In this document: one piece after another, positions 35,149 to 44,343 of the stretch
How the letters are laid out: each line of letters starts with the position of its first letter
Numbering within the stretch: position 1 is the stretch's first letter
Origin: Tenacibaculum finnmarkense
GTDB taxonomy: Bacteria > Bacteroidota > Bacteroidia > Flavobacteriales > Flavobacteriaceae
DNA length: 64,000 nucleotides
Direction of reading: 5' to 3'
Assembly: GCF_900239185.1 (NCBI RefSeq)
Contig: NZ_OENA01000080.1
Coordinates: forward strand, 16,566 to 80,565
The notes under the pieces: generated by a model
Told to the model about the DNA's origin: nothing
Databases searched by the model: none
The model's input: the letters and a program-made list of their open reading frames with translations, nothing else
Translations under genes and position numbers: made by a program

Positions 35149-35455
35149 TTTTTGTGTGGTTTTTATTTTTTAAGCAGGTAAATATACGATATAAAATAGT
35201 TAGGGGTCTTAAAACAGGTTTTTTATGATGGTTAATCAACTCTAATAAACTGTCAAAAAGTCATTAAAAACAAACTAAATAAGCTTTTTAAAGGGTTTTG
35301 TATGACTTCTTGTCTTTATTTTGATGTAAATCAATGTAAAAATATTAAAAACACCCCCTTTAGCACTACTTGGTCTACTTGGTACTACTTTTGCCTTTAG
35401 TCACTTGAAGTAACGTAAAAAATGAAAAAGTTAACTAGTTAAATAATTTTAAATT
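35149..35455. other. Divergent promoter region of ytxJ and clpB
   Basis: A gene-free 307 bases. It contains a perfect 9-bp tandem duplication, CTACTTGGT twice (35366-35383), directly before TACTTTTG (35386-35393), a -7 box 62 bases ahead of clpB. No known heat-shock operator (CIRCE-like) was seen. Confidence 0.6.
35386..35393 (+). promoter_or_regulatory. -7 box of clpB
   Basis: TACTTTTG matches TAnnTTTG and follows a 9-bp tandem duplication that includes the only nearby TTG triplets, at non-canonical spacing. Confidence 0.5.
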
Positions 35456-38094
35456 ATGAACTTGAATAATTATACAACAAAATCACAAGAAACCATACAG
35501 CAGGCGCAGCAGATAGCGCAAGAATATGGACATCAGCAATTAGAAAACGAGCATATTTTTAAAGCCTTATTTTCGGTAGATCAAAACGTATTGCCTTTTA
35601 TTTTAAAGAAGCTGAATATTAATATTAGTGTTTTACAGCAAATTTTAGACAAACAATTAGAAGGATTTCCTAAAGTTTCTGGCGGCGAATTAATGCTTTC
35701 TCGACAAGCGAATAAAGCCTTAAATGAAGCATCAATTATTGCTAAAAAAATGACCGATGAGTATGTTTCTATTGAGCATTTAATTTTAGCTATTTTCAAA
35801 TCAACAAGTCAAATCGCCCAGGTTTTAAAAGACCAAGGTGTTACTGAAAAAAGCTTAACAGCAACCATTGATGAATTACGAAAAGGTGAACGTGTTACTT
35901 CTCAAAGTGCTGAGGAAACCTATAATTCATTAAATAAATTTGCAAATAACTTAAATAAGTTAGCACAAAACGGAAAGTTAGATCCTGTAATTGGGCGTGA
36001 CGAAGAAATCCGAAGATTATTGCAGATTTTATCTCGAAGAACAAAAAATAACCCCCTATTAGTTGGTGAACCAGGAACAGGTAAAACAGCGATTGCAGAA
36101 GGTTTAGCACATAGAATTATCCGTGGCGATGTTCCTGATAATTTAAAAGATAAAGTAATTTATTCTTTAGATATGGGGGCGTTAATTGCAGGTGCAAAAT
36201 ACAAAGGAGAATTTGAAGAACGTTTAAAATCCGTAGTAAAAGAGGTTACCTCATCAGACGGAAATATCGTTTTATTTATCGATGAAATTCATACCTTAGT
36301 TGGTGCGGGTGGCGGTGACGGCGCTATGGATGTGGCTAATATTTTAAAACCCGCCCTAGCCCGTGGTGAATTACGAGCTATCGGTGCGACTACTTTAGAT
36401 GAATATCAAAAATATTTTGAAAAAGATAAAGCTTTAGAGCGTCGTTTTCAAAAGGTAATTGTTGATGAGCCTGATACCGAAAGCGCTATTTCTATCCTTC
36501 GAGGAATTAAAGAGAAATACGAAGCACATCACAAAGTACGTATTAAAGATGAAGCTATTATTGGGGCGGTTGAATTGAATTATCGCAACGTTATATAACA
36601 AATCGTTTTTTGCCAGATAAAGCCATTGATTTAATGGATGAAGCAGCTGCTAAATTACGAATGGAAATGAATTCTAAGCCAGAAAACTTAGATATTCTTG
36701 ATCGTAAAATAATGCAGATAGAGATTGAAATTGAAGCAATTAAACGTGAAAATGATGTTGTTAAATTAAAATCTTTAAATGAAGATGTTGCTAATCTTAA
36801 AGAAGAACGTAATGAAATAAGTGCGAAATGGTTATCAGAAAAAGCCGTTGTAGATACTGTTCAGCAGTTAAAAATAGATATTGAAAATTATACAATTGAA
36901 GCTGATAAAGCCGAACGTAACGGTGATTACGGTAAAGTAGCAGAATTAAGATACGGTAAAATAAAAGAAGCTCAAAAATTATTAGAAGTTCAACAAGAGG
37001 CTTTAGAGAATCAACGTGAAAATTCTTTAATTAAAGAAGAGGTTACTTATGATGATATTGCCGAAGTTGTAGCTAAATGGACTGGCGTTCCTGTTACGAA
37101 AATGATTCAGTCAGAACGTGAAAAATTATTAAAACTAGAAGACGAATTACATAAACGTGTTGTAGGACAAGAAGAAGCTATTGTAGCGGTTTCAGACGCT
37201 GTGCGTCGTTCAAGAGCTGGTTTACAAAACCCTAACAAACCTTTAGGAAGCTTTTTATTCTTAGGAACTACAGGAGTCGGAAAAACAGAATTAGCAAAAG
37301 CCTTAGCCGATTATTTATTTGATGATGAAAATGCGATGACTCGTATTGATATGAGTGAATACCAAGAACGTCATTCTGTGAGTAGATTAGTTGGAGCGCC
37401 TCCTGGATACGTTGGTTATGATGAAGGCGGACAATTAACAGAAGCAGTTCGTAGAAAACCCTACTCTGTTGTTTTGTTAGATGAAATTGAAAAAGCGCAT
37501 CCTGATACTTTTAATGTTTTACTTCAAGTTTTAGATGAAGGAAGATTAACGGATAATAAAGGACGTGTCGCTGATTTTAAAAACACCATCATTATTATGA
37601 CCTCTAATATGGGAAGTCATCTTATTCAAGAAAAGTTTGAAGGTTTTGATATTTTAAAAGATGATGTTGATGCAACAATGGAACTTGCTAAAACGGAAGT
37701 TTTAGGATTATTAAAACAAACAGTACGTCCTGAGTTTATCAATAGAATTGATGATATCATTTTATTTACGCCACTGTCAGAACAAGATATTAAACAAATT
37801 GTACGCATACAATTAAACGGTGTTAAAAAAATGATCGCCGAACAACATATCACCTTAGATGCTACTGATGCTGCTATTGCATATTTGGCTAAAAAGGGCT
37901 ATCAGCCAGAGTTTGGTGCACGTCCTGTAAAACGTGTGATTCAAAAAGAAGTATTGAATCAATTATCCAAAGAAATACTATCAGGAAATATTACGACCGA
38001 TAGCATTATTTTATTAGATGCTTTTGATGGTGCTTTGGTTTTTAGAAATCAAACTGTTAAAAATAAAGCTCTTAAAGAAGAAACTACTGTTTAA
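35456..38094 (+). pseudogene. clpB: ATP-dependent chaperone ClpB, frameshifted by a 5-bp tandem duplication
   Basis: The two parts are 35456-36598 (380 residues) and about 36605-38094. The N-domain (residues 1-150), first Walker A ([13 protein letters not shown]) and Walker B ([12 protein letters not shown]) lie in the first part; the coiled-coil M-domain, second Walker A (GTTGVGKTELAKAL), Walker B (VVLLDEIEKAHP), and C-terminal domain lie in the second. TTGAA occurs twice in a row at 36570-36579. Removing one copy gives [17 protein letters not shown], the normal ClpB text, and the whole gene becomes 2634 bases (877 residues), the right length for this Hsp104-type disaggregase. The break lies in NBD1. 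A real mutation, phase-variable slippage or a sequence error are all possible. Confidence 0.93.
36570..36579 (+). repeat. 5-bp tandem duplication disrupting clpB
   Basis: TTGAATTGAA, two perfect copies of TTGAA; the extra copy shifts the frame by +2 and leads to a TAA at 36596-36598. Confidence 0.9.
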
Positions 38095-38114
38095 TTAAAT
38101 TTAGTGCTAAAATC

Positions 38115-38148
38115 AAAAGAGCTACCTTTTTCGGGTAGCTCTTTTTTT
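38115..38148. terminator. Terminator of clpB
   Basis: Stem AAAAGAGCTACC / GGGTAGCTCTTTTTTT, 20 bases past the clpB stop. Confidence 0.87.
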
Positions 38149-38244
38149 GTTGTTTGTTTATCTTTTTCTTACTAAACAATTAACTTTTCCTTTTCTTTTG
38201 CAATTTTTTTCTCGCTTTATTTTTTTGTTTTGAATGATTTTATA

Positions 38245-38909
38245 TTAAAATCTCATACCAACACCAAAACCTACTAAAATAGGATTGATATCAACATCGG
38301 CAGTTACCGTAGCAATTCCTGCATCTACAGTAACATCAGTACTTAAACCGATATATTTTGCATCAAATCAACATTTAAAAACCAAGTGTCGTTTAAATCA
38401 TAATCGAAACCTAATTGAGCAGCGTATCCGAAGGCGTTATCGTAATCAACAACAGCTCCTGGATTTGCATCGTAAAAAATAGTGTAATTTACCCCTGCTC
38501 CTACGTACGGTCTGAATTTATTCAATCCTGTAAAATGATACTGAACCGTTAATGTTGGAAGCAATAACCAAACATCACCTAAATTTACATTCCCTAAGCT
38601 TGTTCCTGTTGCTTTAACATCGTGTGGTGTTGTTCCTAGAATTAATTCTGCCGCAATATTTTCGGTAAAAAAATACGTAAAATCTAATTCAGGAATAAAA
38701 CTTTGTGTAATATCGACATCGCCTCCTATAGTGCTAATAGTTGCCGATTCGTTTGGTAATACACTAACCCATCTGAAACGAGCTTGCCATTTTTTGTCCG
38801 TTTTTGTAGTGTTTTTTAAACCCTCCTTTGAACTTTCTTGAGCATTTGCATTATTTACATTGGTAAAAAATAATACTCCTAAAGCAATACTTAAAAAAAC
38901 TTTTTTCAT
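38245..38909 (-). pseudogene. OmpW-family outer membrane protein, frameshifted by a 5-bp tandem duplication
   Basis: The frame from ATG 38909 has a signal peptide (to NANAQE) and beta-barrel segments (FTYFFTENIAAELILGTTPH, TLTVQYHF, FRPYVGAGVNYT, GYAAQLGFDYDL), the OmpW pattern. It stops at 38343, after LNVDLMQNISV. ATCAA occurs twice in a row at 38362-38371 (TTGAT twice on the coding strand). Removing one copy continues as NVDAKYIGLSTDVTVDAG and ends in INPILVGFGVGMRF at 38245, the C-terminal Phe of an outer membrane barrel. The restored gene is 660 bases, 219 residues. Without repair the last strands are lost and assembly should fail. Confidence 0.88.
38362..38371 (-). repeat. 5-bp tandem duplication disrupting the OmpW-like gene
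   Basis: ATCAAATCAA on the plus strand; the extra copy shifts the frame close to the C-terminus. Confidence 0.88.
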
Positions 38910-39066
38910 GATTAATTATTTTAATAATATACCGCAAAACTACCTCATCAAAGAACTATAATAAATGACTAAAATCATAGTTTGCTAAATTTATTTTACA
39001 CAACAAGCCTAGTACTTGTGCATTGCACTGCTAAAAAAAGCCTAAAAATTATATAGATTATATCGT

Positions 39067-39074
39067 TATATTTG
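39067..39074 (+). promoter_or_regulatory. -7 box of smpB
   Basis: TATATTTG only eight bases before the ATG at 39082, implying a very short or leaderless mRNA if used. Confidence 0.5.
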
Positions 39075-39081
39075 CATTATT

Positions 39082-39540
39082 ATGCAAAAAAAAATCAACA
39101 TACAGAATAAAAAGGCTCGTTTTGAATACGAGATAATCGATAAATATACCGCAGGAATTCAGCTTACAGGTACTGAAATTAAATCAATACGACTTAGTAA
39201 GGCTCGAATAACCGAAAGCTTTTGTGAATTTAATGAGCAAGGAGAGCTTTTTGTGGTTAATATGTATATCGAAGAATATTCCTTTGGAAATCATTTTAAC
39301 CATAAAACAACAAGTGAACGTCGTTTATTGTTAAATAAAAACGAATTAAAAAAATTAGCTCGCGAAGTCGAAGCTAAAGGAAATACCATTGTTCCGTTAA
39401 AATTATTTATCAATAATAATGGATGGGCAAAATTAGACATCGCTTTAGCTAGAGGAAAAAAGACCCACGATAAACGTCAAGCAATGAAAGACCGTGATAA
39501 TAAAAAAGATTTAGCGCGTATTAAAAAAGATTTTAATTAA
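39082..39540 (+). CDS. smpB: SsrA-binding protein SmpB
   Basis: 152 residues. KKARFEYEIIDKYTAGIQLTGTEIKS is the SmpB core start, and the C-terminal tail AMKDRDNKKDLARIKKDFN is the basic helix that enters the ribosome mRNA channel in trans-translation. It binds tmRNA to rescue stalled ribosomes. The ssrA RNA gene is not evident in the window. It leads a run of genes (UbiA-like, maf) with short gaps. Confidence 0.96.
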   Translation: MQKKINIQNKKARFEYEIIDKYTAGIQLTGTEIKSIRLSKARITESFCEFNEQGELFVVNMYIEEYSFGNHFNHKTTSERRLLLNKNELKKLAREVEAKGNTIVPLKLFINNNGWAKLDIALARGKKTHDKRQAMKDRDNKKDLARIKKDFN

Positions 39541-39551
39541 AATGAAGAACT

Positions 39552-40442
39552 ATGATAAGTACATTGCTTAAGGTAATTCGCTGGAAACTGCTTTTATACT
39601 TTGCGATTGTATTTTTCTTGTTTAAGTATTGTTTTTTATACGGTTACGGTTTTGAAACAATACTTTCTTTTTTTGATGCTGCTATTTTAACAAGCGCACT
39701 ACTCTTACTAATAGCCTCTAGTTATTTAGTTGTTTTTTACAAAGGAAAACAACTTGGTAAAGCCAATCTTTTTTTACCTTATTCGAAAAAATACGCTATT
39801 ATTTTTGGTGTTTTAGGCTTGATTTTAAGCAGCTTTTTATGTTTTAAAATTGAAAGACCGAGTTATAGCTTTTTGTTTTTAATTTTCTTTTCAATAATTA
39901 TTCGCTATTCTAAAAAAATTATTGAAAAAACATTTATGAGCAACATATCAAGACCTTTTTTACGGTCTTTCTTTGTGTTGTTTGTTTGCTGGTTAGACAG
40001 ACCTATAAATATTAGCTCAACAACTCAATTAGATTTGTTTTTTAAACTACAAATTATTCTTTCAATATATATTATTAGCGCTTTTTTAACCAATATTGTT
40101 AGAGGAATTATTATTGATATCATTAATTACGATCGTAAAAGTAAAAATGAAACCTTGCCTTTTTTATTAGGAAGGAATAGAGCGAAAAAAACAGCGATAA
40201 TCATCACTATTATTACTTGTTTTAGCTTATTGTTAATTCCTTTTTTATATATTGAAAACCTCTACGTACGCCTACTAATACTTTCTTTAACAGTTTTTTA
40301 CAGGTTGTTTTTTTATTACTATTTATTAGGCGCATCAACAACATCTAATTACACCTTTTTATTAAAAATACTAAATATTAGTTTTGTGCTTGCATTTTTA
40401 AGCATTCCAATTCTATCTTACTATCTTAAATCTTATTTATAA
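39552..40442 (+). CDS. UbiA-like membrane prenyltransferase homologue, degenerate
   Basis: 296 residues with about eight membrane helices. The layout and the second aspartate-rich region (IIIDIINYDRKSKNETLP, then LLGRNRAKKTA) resemble UbiA-family prenyltransferases such as the geranylgeranylglycerol-phosphate synthase-like proteins of flavobacteria. The first motif, normally NDxxDxxxD, is not recognisable (SSYLVVFYKGKQLGKANL at that place). It may therefore be catalytically inactive or a distant relative. It lies 11 bases after smpB and four before maf, so it is operonic. The family call is moderate. Confidence 0.55.
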   Translation: MISTLLKVIRWKLLLYFAIVFFLFKYCFLYGYGFETILSFFDAAILTSALLLLIASSYLVVFYKGKQLGKANLFLPYSKKYAIIFGVLGLILSSFLCFKIERPSYSFLFLIFFSIIIRYSKKIIEKTFMSNISRPFLRSFFVLFVCWLDRPINISSTTQLDLFFKLQIILSIYIISAFLTNIVRGIIIDIINYDRKSKNETLPFLLGRNRAKKTAIIITIITCFSLLLIPFLYIENLYVRLLILSLTVFYRLFFYYYLLGASTTSNYTFLLKILNISFVLAFLSIPILSYYLKSYL

Positions 40443-40445
40443 AAT

Positions 40446-41027
40446 ATGCTAGCTAGCAAACTATCAAAATACACCGTGATTTTAGCTTCAAAATCACCTA
40501 GAAGACAGCAATTAATTAAAGACTTAAACATTCCTTTTATCATCAAGACAAAAGAAGTTGAAGAAATTTATCCGGAGCATTTAAAAGGCACAGAAATTGC
40601 TGATTTTTTAGCTGATTTAAAAGCAAAACCCTTTAAAGAGGAACTAACTCAAACCGATCTTTTAATAACTTCGGATACCATTGTTTGGCACAATAATAAA
40701 GCGCTGGGAAAGCCAAAAGATTATAATGATGCTTTTAAAATGCTTAAAAACCTGTCTGATAATACACATCAAGTGATTACTTCTATCTGTATTTCAAATA
40801 AAAACTTCAAAAAGATATTTAACGACAGCACTACTGTTACCTTTAAAAAATTATCTGATGATGAGGTTCATTACTATATAGAAAATTTCCAACCTTTTGA
40901 TAAAGCGGGTGCTTACGGCATTCAAGAATGGATTGGTAAAGTAGCAATTACCAAAATTGAAGGCAGTTATTTTAACGTAATGGGCTTTCCTATTCATAAA
41001 CTTTACAAAGAATTAATAAATTTGTAG
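40446..41027 (+). CDS. maf: Maf-family nucleotide pyrophosphatase
   Basis: 193 residues. The N-terminal LASKSPRRQQLIKDL is the Maf signature, with TSDTIVWHNNKALGKPKD as the conserved catalytic-Asp block and EPFDKAGAYGIQEW-like text (FDKAGAYGIQEWIG) toward the C-terminus. Maf proteins hydrolyse dTTP/UTP or modified nucleotides (house-cleaning) and affect septum formation. It starts four bases after the UbiA-like gene. It is the last gene of the smpB run before a transketolase promoter. Confidence 0.9.
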   Translation: MLASKLSKYTVILASKSPRRQQLIKDLNIPFIIKTKEVEEIYPEHLKGTEIADFLADLKAKPFKEELTQTDLLITSDTIVWHNNKALGKPKDYNDAFKMLKNLSDNTHQVITSICISNKNFKKIFNDSTTVTFKKLSDDEVHYYIENFQPFDKAGAYGIQEWIGKVAITKIEGSYFNVMGFPIHKLYKELINL

Positions 41028-41059
41028 TTCTATTGTAGTTCTATTTTTTTTTAAAAGAT

Positions 41060-41067
41060 TATTTTTG
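41060..41067 (+). promoter_or_regulatory. -7 box of the transketolase subunit gene
   Basis: TATTTTTG, 31 bases before ATG 41098. A TTG start at 41065 would overlap this box, so ATG 41098 is preferred. Confidence 0.5.
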
Positions 41068-41097
41068 GCACGTATTTACAACAACACAACTCAACTG

Positions 41098-42048
41098 ATG
41101 AAAAAATATACTTATACTGAAAAAAAAGATACCCGATCTGGGTTTGGTGATGGTTTAACAGAATTAGGAAAAACAAATCCTAATGTAGTTGCCTTATGTG
41201 CCGATTTAACAGGGTCTTTAAAAATGGGCGATTTTAAAAATAATCATCCAGAGCGTTTCTTTCAAATAGGAATTGCTGAAGCCAATATGATTGGTATTGC
41301 AGCTGGTTTAACGATTGGTGGTAAAATTCCATTTACAGGAACTTTTGCAAACTTTTCAACAGGGCGTGTTTATGACCAAATTCGTCAATCTGTAGCCTAT
41401 TCTGATAAAAACGTTAAAATTTGTGCTTCACACGCTGGTTTAACTTTAGGTGAAGACGGTGCTACGCATCAAATTTTAGAAGATATCGGATTGATGAAAA
41501 TGCTTCCTGGTATGACTGTTATCAATACCTGTGATTATAGCCAAACAAAAGCAGCTACCTTAGCAATTGCAGAACACCAAGGACCTGTATATTTACGTTT
41601 CGGTCGTCCAAAAGTGCCTGTTTTTATGACTGATGAGCCTTTTATCATTGGTAAAGGAATTCAAATGACCCAAGGAACTGATGTAACTATTGTTGCCACT
41701 GGGCATTTAGTTTGGGAAGCTTTACAGGCTGCCGAGCAATTAGAAGCAAAAGGAATTTCTGCGGAAGTAATAAACATTCACACGATTAAACCGTTGGATG
41801 AAGAAATTATTTTAAAATCCGTAGCAAAAACAGGATGTATTGTAACTGCTGAAGAGCATAATAAATTTGGAGGTTTAGGTGAAAGCGTTGCACGTTGTTT
41901 AGCAACCAACACGCCTACTCCACAAGAATTTGTAGCGGTTAATGATAGTTTTGGTGAATCGGCAACTCCTGATGAATTGATGGAAAAATACGGTTTAAAT
42001 GATGCAGCTATCGTTAAGGCAGTTGAAAAAGTAATTTCGAGAAAATAA
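41098..42048 (+). CDS. Transketolase, C-terminal subunit
   Basis: 316 residues from ATG 41098 (MKKYTYTEKKDTRSGFG). It has the pyrimidine-binding TPP domain (DLTGSLKMGD, GIAEANMIGIAAGLTIGG with the catalytic Glu) and the C-terminal transketolase domain (VYLRFGRPK, then EEHNKFGGLGESVA). Flavobacterial transketolase is often split into N- and C-terminal genes. The N-terminal half, which binds the TPP diphosphate, is not adjacent: the upstream gene is maf. The pentose-phosphate pathway function requires that partner from elsewhere. A DXP synthase or pyruvate dehydrogenase beta role is less likely. Confidence 0.9.
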   Translation: MKKYTYTEKKDTRSGFGDGLTELGKTNPNVVALCADLTGSLKMGDFKNNHPERFFQIGIAEANMIGIAAGLTIGGKIPFTGTFANFSTGRVYDQIRQSVAYSDKNVKICASHAGLTLGEDGATHQILEDIGLMKMLPGMTVINTCDYSQTKAATLAIAEHQGPVYLRFGRPKVPVFMTDEPFIIGKGIQMTQGTDVTIVATGHLVWEALQAAEQLEAKGISAEVINIHTIKPLDEEIILKSVAKTGCIVTAEEHNKFGGLGESVARCLATNTPTPQEFVAVNDSFGESATPDELMEKYGLNDAAIVKAVEKVISRK

Positions 42049-42076
42049 TATTTTTTCACACATTTTATAATACATG

Positions 42077-42110
42077 AAAAGCATCATTTTTTATAAATGA
42101 TGCTTTTTTT
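42077..42110 (+). terminator. Terminator of the transketolase subunit gene
   Basis: Stem AAAAGCATCATTT / AAATGATGCTTTTTT. Confidence 0.87.
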
Positions 42111-42185
42111 ATCTTTATTTCTTATCAAGCAAACAGAAAATTAAATTAATCAATAATAAACACTAACTACTTAAAATTAAAAACA

Positions 42186-42815
42186 ATGAAAAAAATTATC
42201 TTAGGAGCACTTCTTTTTATAGGAGCTACACAAATGCAAGGTCAAACGCAATACGGTATAAAAGGAGGGATTAATTACAATTCAGATTCTTTTTCAGATG
42301 TTAAAAACGATGTTCTTTCGGGCGGTGAAAGTAAAACAGGTTTTCATGCAGGTGTTTTTTTAAGAGGAAAAATCCCTATTATCGGTTTATTTATTCAGCC
42401 AGAATTGGTGTACACTCAGTTAAATAGCGATGTTGTTTTTACACCAGACGCTACATCTTCCTCTATAAAAACATCGTATTCTTTTAGAAAAATTGATGTT
42501 CCTGTATTAATTGGTAAAAAATTAGGTGGTGTAGGACGTGTTTTTGCAGGACCTACTTTTCAATATGTTATTGAAGGAGATTTTGATACCGATAAAATTA
42601 AAGACGTAAAAGCTGATGGTTTTTCAGTAGGAATGCAATTAGGTGCAGGTCTTGATTTAGGAAAATTTGGTGTTGATGTTCGTTGGGAAAGAGCTTTTTC
42701 AGATACCCAAAGTGAATTAATAAAAAATAAAACAGCTGCGAATCCAAACACTACAAATGTTGAATTTGATACCCGTGTAAATCAAATTATTGTAGGTATT
42801 TCTTATATGTTTTAA
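42186..42815 (+). CDS. PorT-like outer membrane beta-barrel protein
   Basis: 209 residues. A signal peptide (MKKIILGALLFIGATQMQ, cleaved near GQTQ) is followed by the typical small barrel start YGIKGGINYNS, GFHAGVFLRG and IPIIGLFIQPELVYT, and ends in IIVGISYMF with the C-terminal Phe. It belongs to the outer membrane beta-barrel family common in Bacteroidota (porin family/PorT). Function unknown. It is a single gene with its own terminator. Confidence 0.85.
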   Translation: MKKIILGALLFIGATQMQGQTQYGIKGGINYNSDSFSDVKNDVLSGGESKTGFHAGVFLRGKIPIIGLFIQPELVYTQLNSDVVFTPDATSSSIKTSYSFRKIDVPVLIGKKLGGVGRVFAGPTFQYVIEGDFDTDKIKDVKADGFSVGMQLGAGLDLGKFGVDVRWERAFSDTQSELIKNKTAANPNTTNVEFDTRVNQIIVGISYMF

Positions 42816-42838
42816 TAGATAAGAAAATATTTAAAGCA

Positions 42839-42874
42839 AAAAAATCCTGAACAAATTGTTCAGGATTTTTTTTA
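42839..42874. terminator. Bidirectional terminator
   Basis: Stem AAAATCCTGAACA / TGTTCAGGATTTTTTTT between convergent genes. Confidence 0.87.
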
Positions 42875-42906
42875 TGTTTTAAAGTCTTTTAAGTTTAAAG
42901 AAAATA

Positions 42907-43782
42907 TTATCTAATAAATCTATTTAAAAAATCAGGCACAGAAGGTCTTGTAGCATCGCTAAAATTACTCAGCGGATCACCACCTTGCTTATTAACTTCC
43001 TCTTTAGTTAATTTCCCATCTCCGTCATCATCATTATCTAAATAATTAGGAACTCTATCGTTATCAGAATCATCATTCCAAGGTTTCCCATCACCGTTTA
43101 CATCTTCTTTAATAGAAGGCACATTATCTAAATCATGGTCTGTATCTTCTATAATATCATGTAATTTAACCATATAAAGTAAATTTTTATTGGCTAAAGC
43201 TCCTGCGTTTCTATAAGATAATCCTGAAGGAACTAAGAAAAAACCTTCACCAGCACCCTCGTATAAATTAGGAGCGTTGTCTTGTTTTTTTAAGACACCT
43301 CCTTTAAAATGCGTAAAACCATACAACCAGCCTCTAATGACAACTTTCGAAGCATTTTGATTAGCGTCATACCAAGTTGGTGTTTCTAAATCTTGTTCTT
43401 TTACTAATTTGTCTGAGGTAACTAATGAACTTAATCGGTAGGTTGTTAAAACAGAATCAACAACGGTAGTATTTTTCTTGGTTGATATTCCTTGTTTTTT
43501 TACGAAATGATAATAGGTGTAATCTAAATCGTATTCATTTACTGTTTCTGTTTTTAATCGACTATCGGTAAATAAGGCTGTTTTTCCTTTAATTAAAGGC
43601 TTTATAGAGTCAACATCATCTTTATAATAATGCGTTTTTAAGAATTCAACAAGGGTGTCGCTATCTTTTACTGCTTGCGCCTCATGGTCAAAACGAACAA
43701 TATTTCTTCCATTATCTGATCCGCAGGAATACAGAAAAATACTAGTTACTGCGAAATAAAAAAGGTGTTTAAATTTTATCAT
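42907..43782 (-). CDS. FKBP-type peptidyl-prolyl isomerase-like lipoprotein with Ca-binding repeats
   Basis: 291 residues. The signal peptide has lipobox FLYSC with Cys20, so it should be a membrane-anchored lipoprotein. The central part (KVVIRGWLYGFTHFKGG, GEGFFLVPSGLSYRN) resembles the flavobacterial FKBP-like family. The C-terminus carries acidic DxDxDG repeats (DVNGDGKPWNDDSDND, DNDDDGDGKLTKEEV), EF-hand/thrombospondin type-3-like. Prolyl isomerase activity may be low because FKBP active-site aromatic residues are not all clear. It is convergent with the porin and divergent from the S4 gene. Confidence 0.75.
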   Translation of the reverse strand: MIKFKHLFYFAVTSIFLYSCGSDNGRNIVRFDHEAQAVKDSDTLVEFLKTHYYKDDVDSIKPLIKGKTALFTDSRLKTETVNEYDLDYTYYHFVKKQGISTKKNTTVVDSVLTTYRLSSLVTSDKLVKEQDLETPTWYDANQNASKVVIRGWLYGFTHFKGGVLKKQDNAPNLYEGAGEGFFLVPSGLSYRNAGALANKNLLYMVKLHDIIEDTDHDLDNVPSIKEDVNGDGKPWNDDSDNDRVPNYLDNDDDGDGKLTKEEVNKQGGDPLSNFSDATRPSVPDFLNRFIR

Positions 43783-43801
43783 TTAATTCTGAAATTTTAA
43801 C

Positions 43802-43828
43802 TTGCAATTTACCATTTTTATACCTTTG
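43802..43828 (+). promoter_or_regulatory. Promoter of the S4-domain gene
   Basis: TTG at 43802-43804, 16-base spacer, TACCTTTG at 43821-43828, 33 bases before the ATG at 43862. The spacer is slightly short. Confidence 0.5.
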
Positions 43829-43861
43829 TAAAAAACTAAAAGATAAATTTTAACTTTTATT

Positions 43862-44278
43862 ATGAGAATTGATAAATACTTGTGGTGTATCCGCTTTTTT
43901 AAAACCCGAAGTATCGCTACTGATACCTGTAAAAAAGGACACGTTAAAATTAATGGTGTCAAATTAAAACCATCAAAAGAAATCTTCGGAAATGAAGAAA
44001 TAAGCATTCGAAAGAATCAAATAAATTATAAGATAAAAGTCTTAGACATACCTGATAGCCGTGTTGGCGCTAAGTTGGTTGATTTATACCGAAAAGATTT
44101 AACGCCAAAAGAAGAATTTGATAAAACTGCTTTATTAAAATATTCAAAAGATTATTATCGAAAAAAAGGCGCAGGAAGACCTACCAAAAAAGACCGAAGA
44201 GACATTGACGATTACGGTGATTCTGAAATTGATACCGACAGTAATTTTGAAGAGGATTCTGATCAAAATGACAATTAA
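43862..44278 (+). CDS. S4-domain RNA-binding protein (Hsp15-like)
   Basis: 138 residues. The S4 domain occupies the N-terminal 60 residues: MRIDKYLWCIRFFKTRS, then CKKGHVKINGVKLKPSKE. A basic linker (YYRKKGAGRPTKKDRRD) and a very acidic tail (SEIDTDSNFEEDSDQND) follow. Hsp15 rescues stalled 50S subunits; the family here is longer at the C-terminus. It starts a group with the phosphoribosyltransferase gene 65 bases downstream. Confidence 0.88.
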   Translation: MRIDKYLWCIRFFKTRSIATDTCKKGHVKINGVKLKPSKEIFGNEEISIRKNQINYKIKVLDIPDSRVGAKLVDLYRKDLTPKEEFDKTALLKYSKDYYRKKGAGRPTKKDRRDIDDYGDSEIDTDSNFEEDSDQNDN

Positions 44279-44343
44279 TCAGGTTAAAATTACCGTAATT
44301 TGTAATATCTTTATCTTTTCTTTTTAAATTTTTAAATAAAAAA

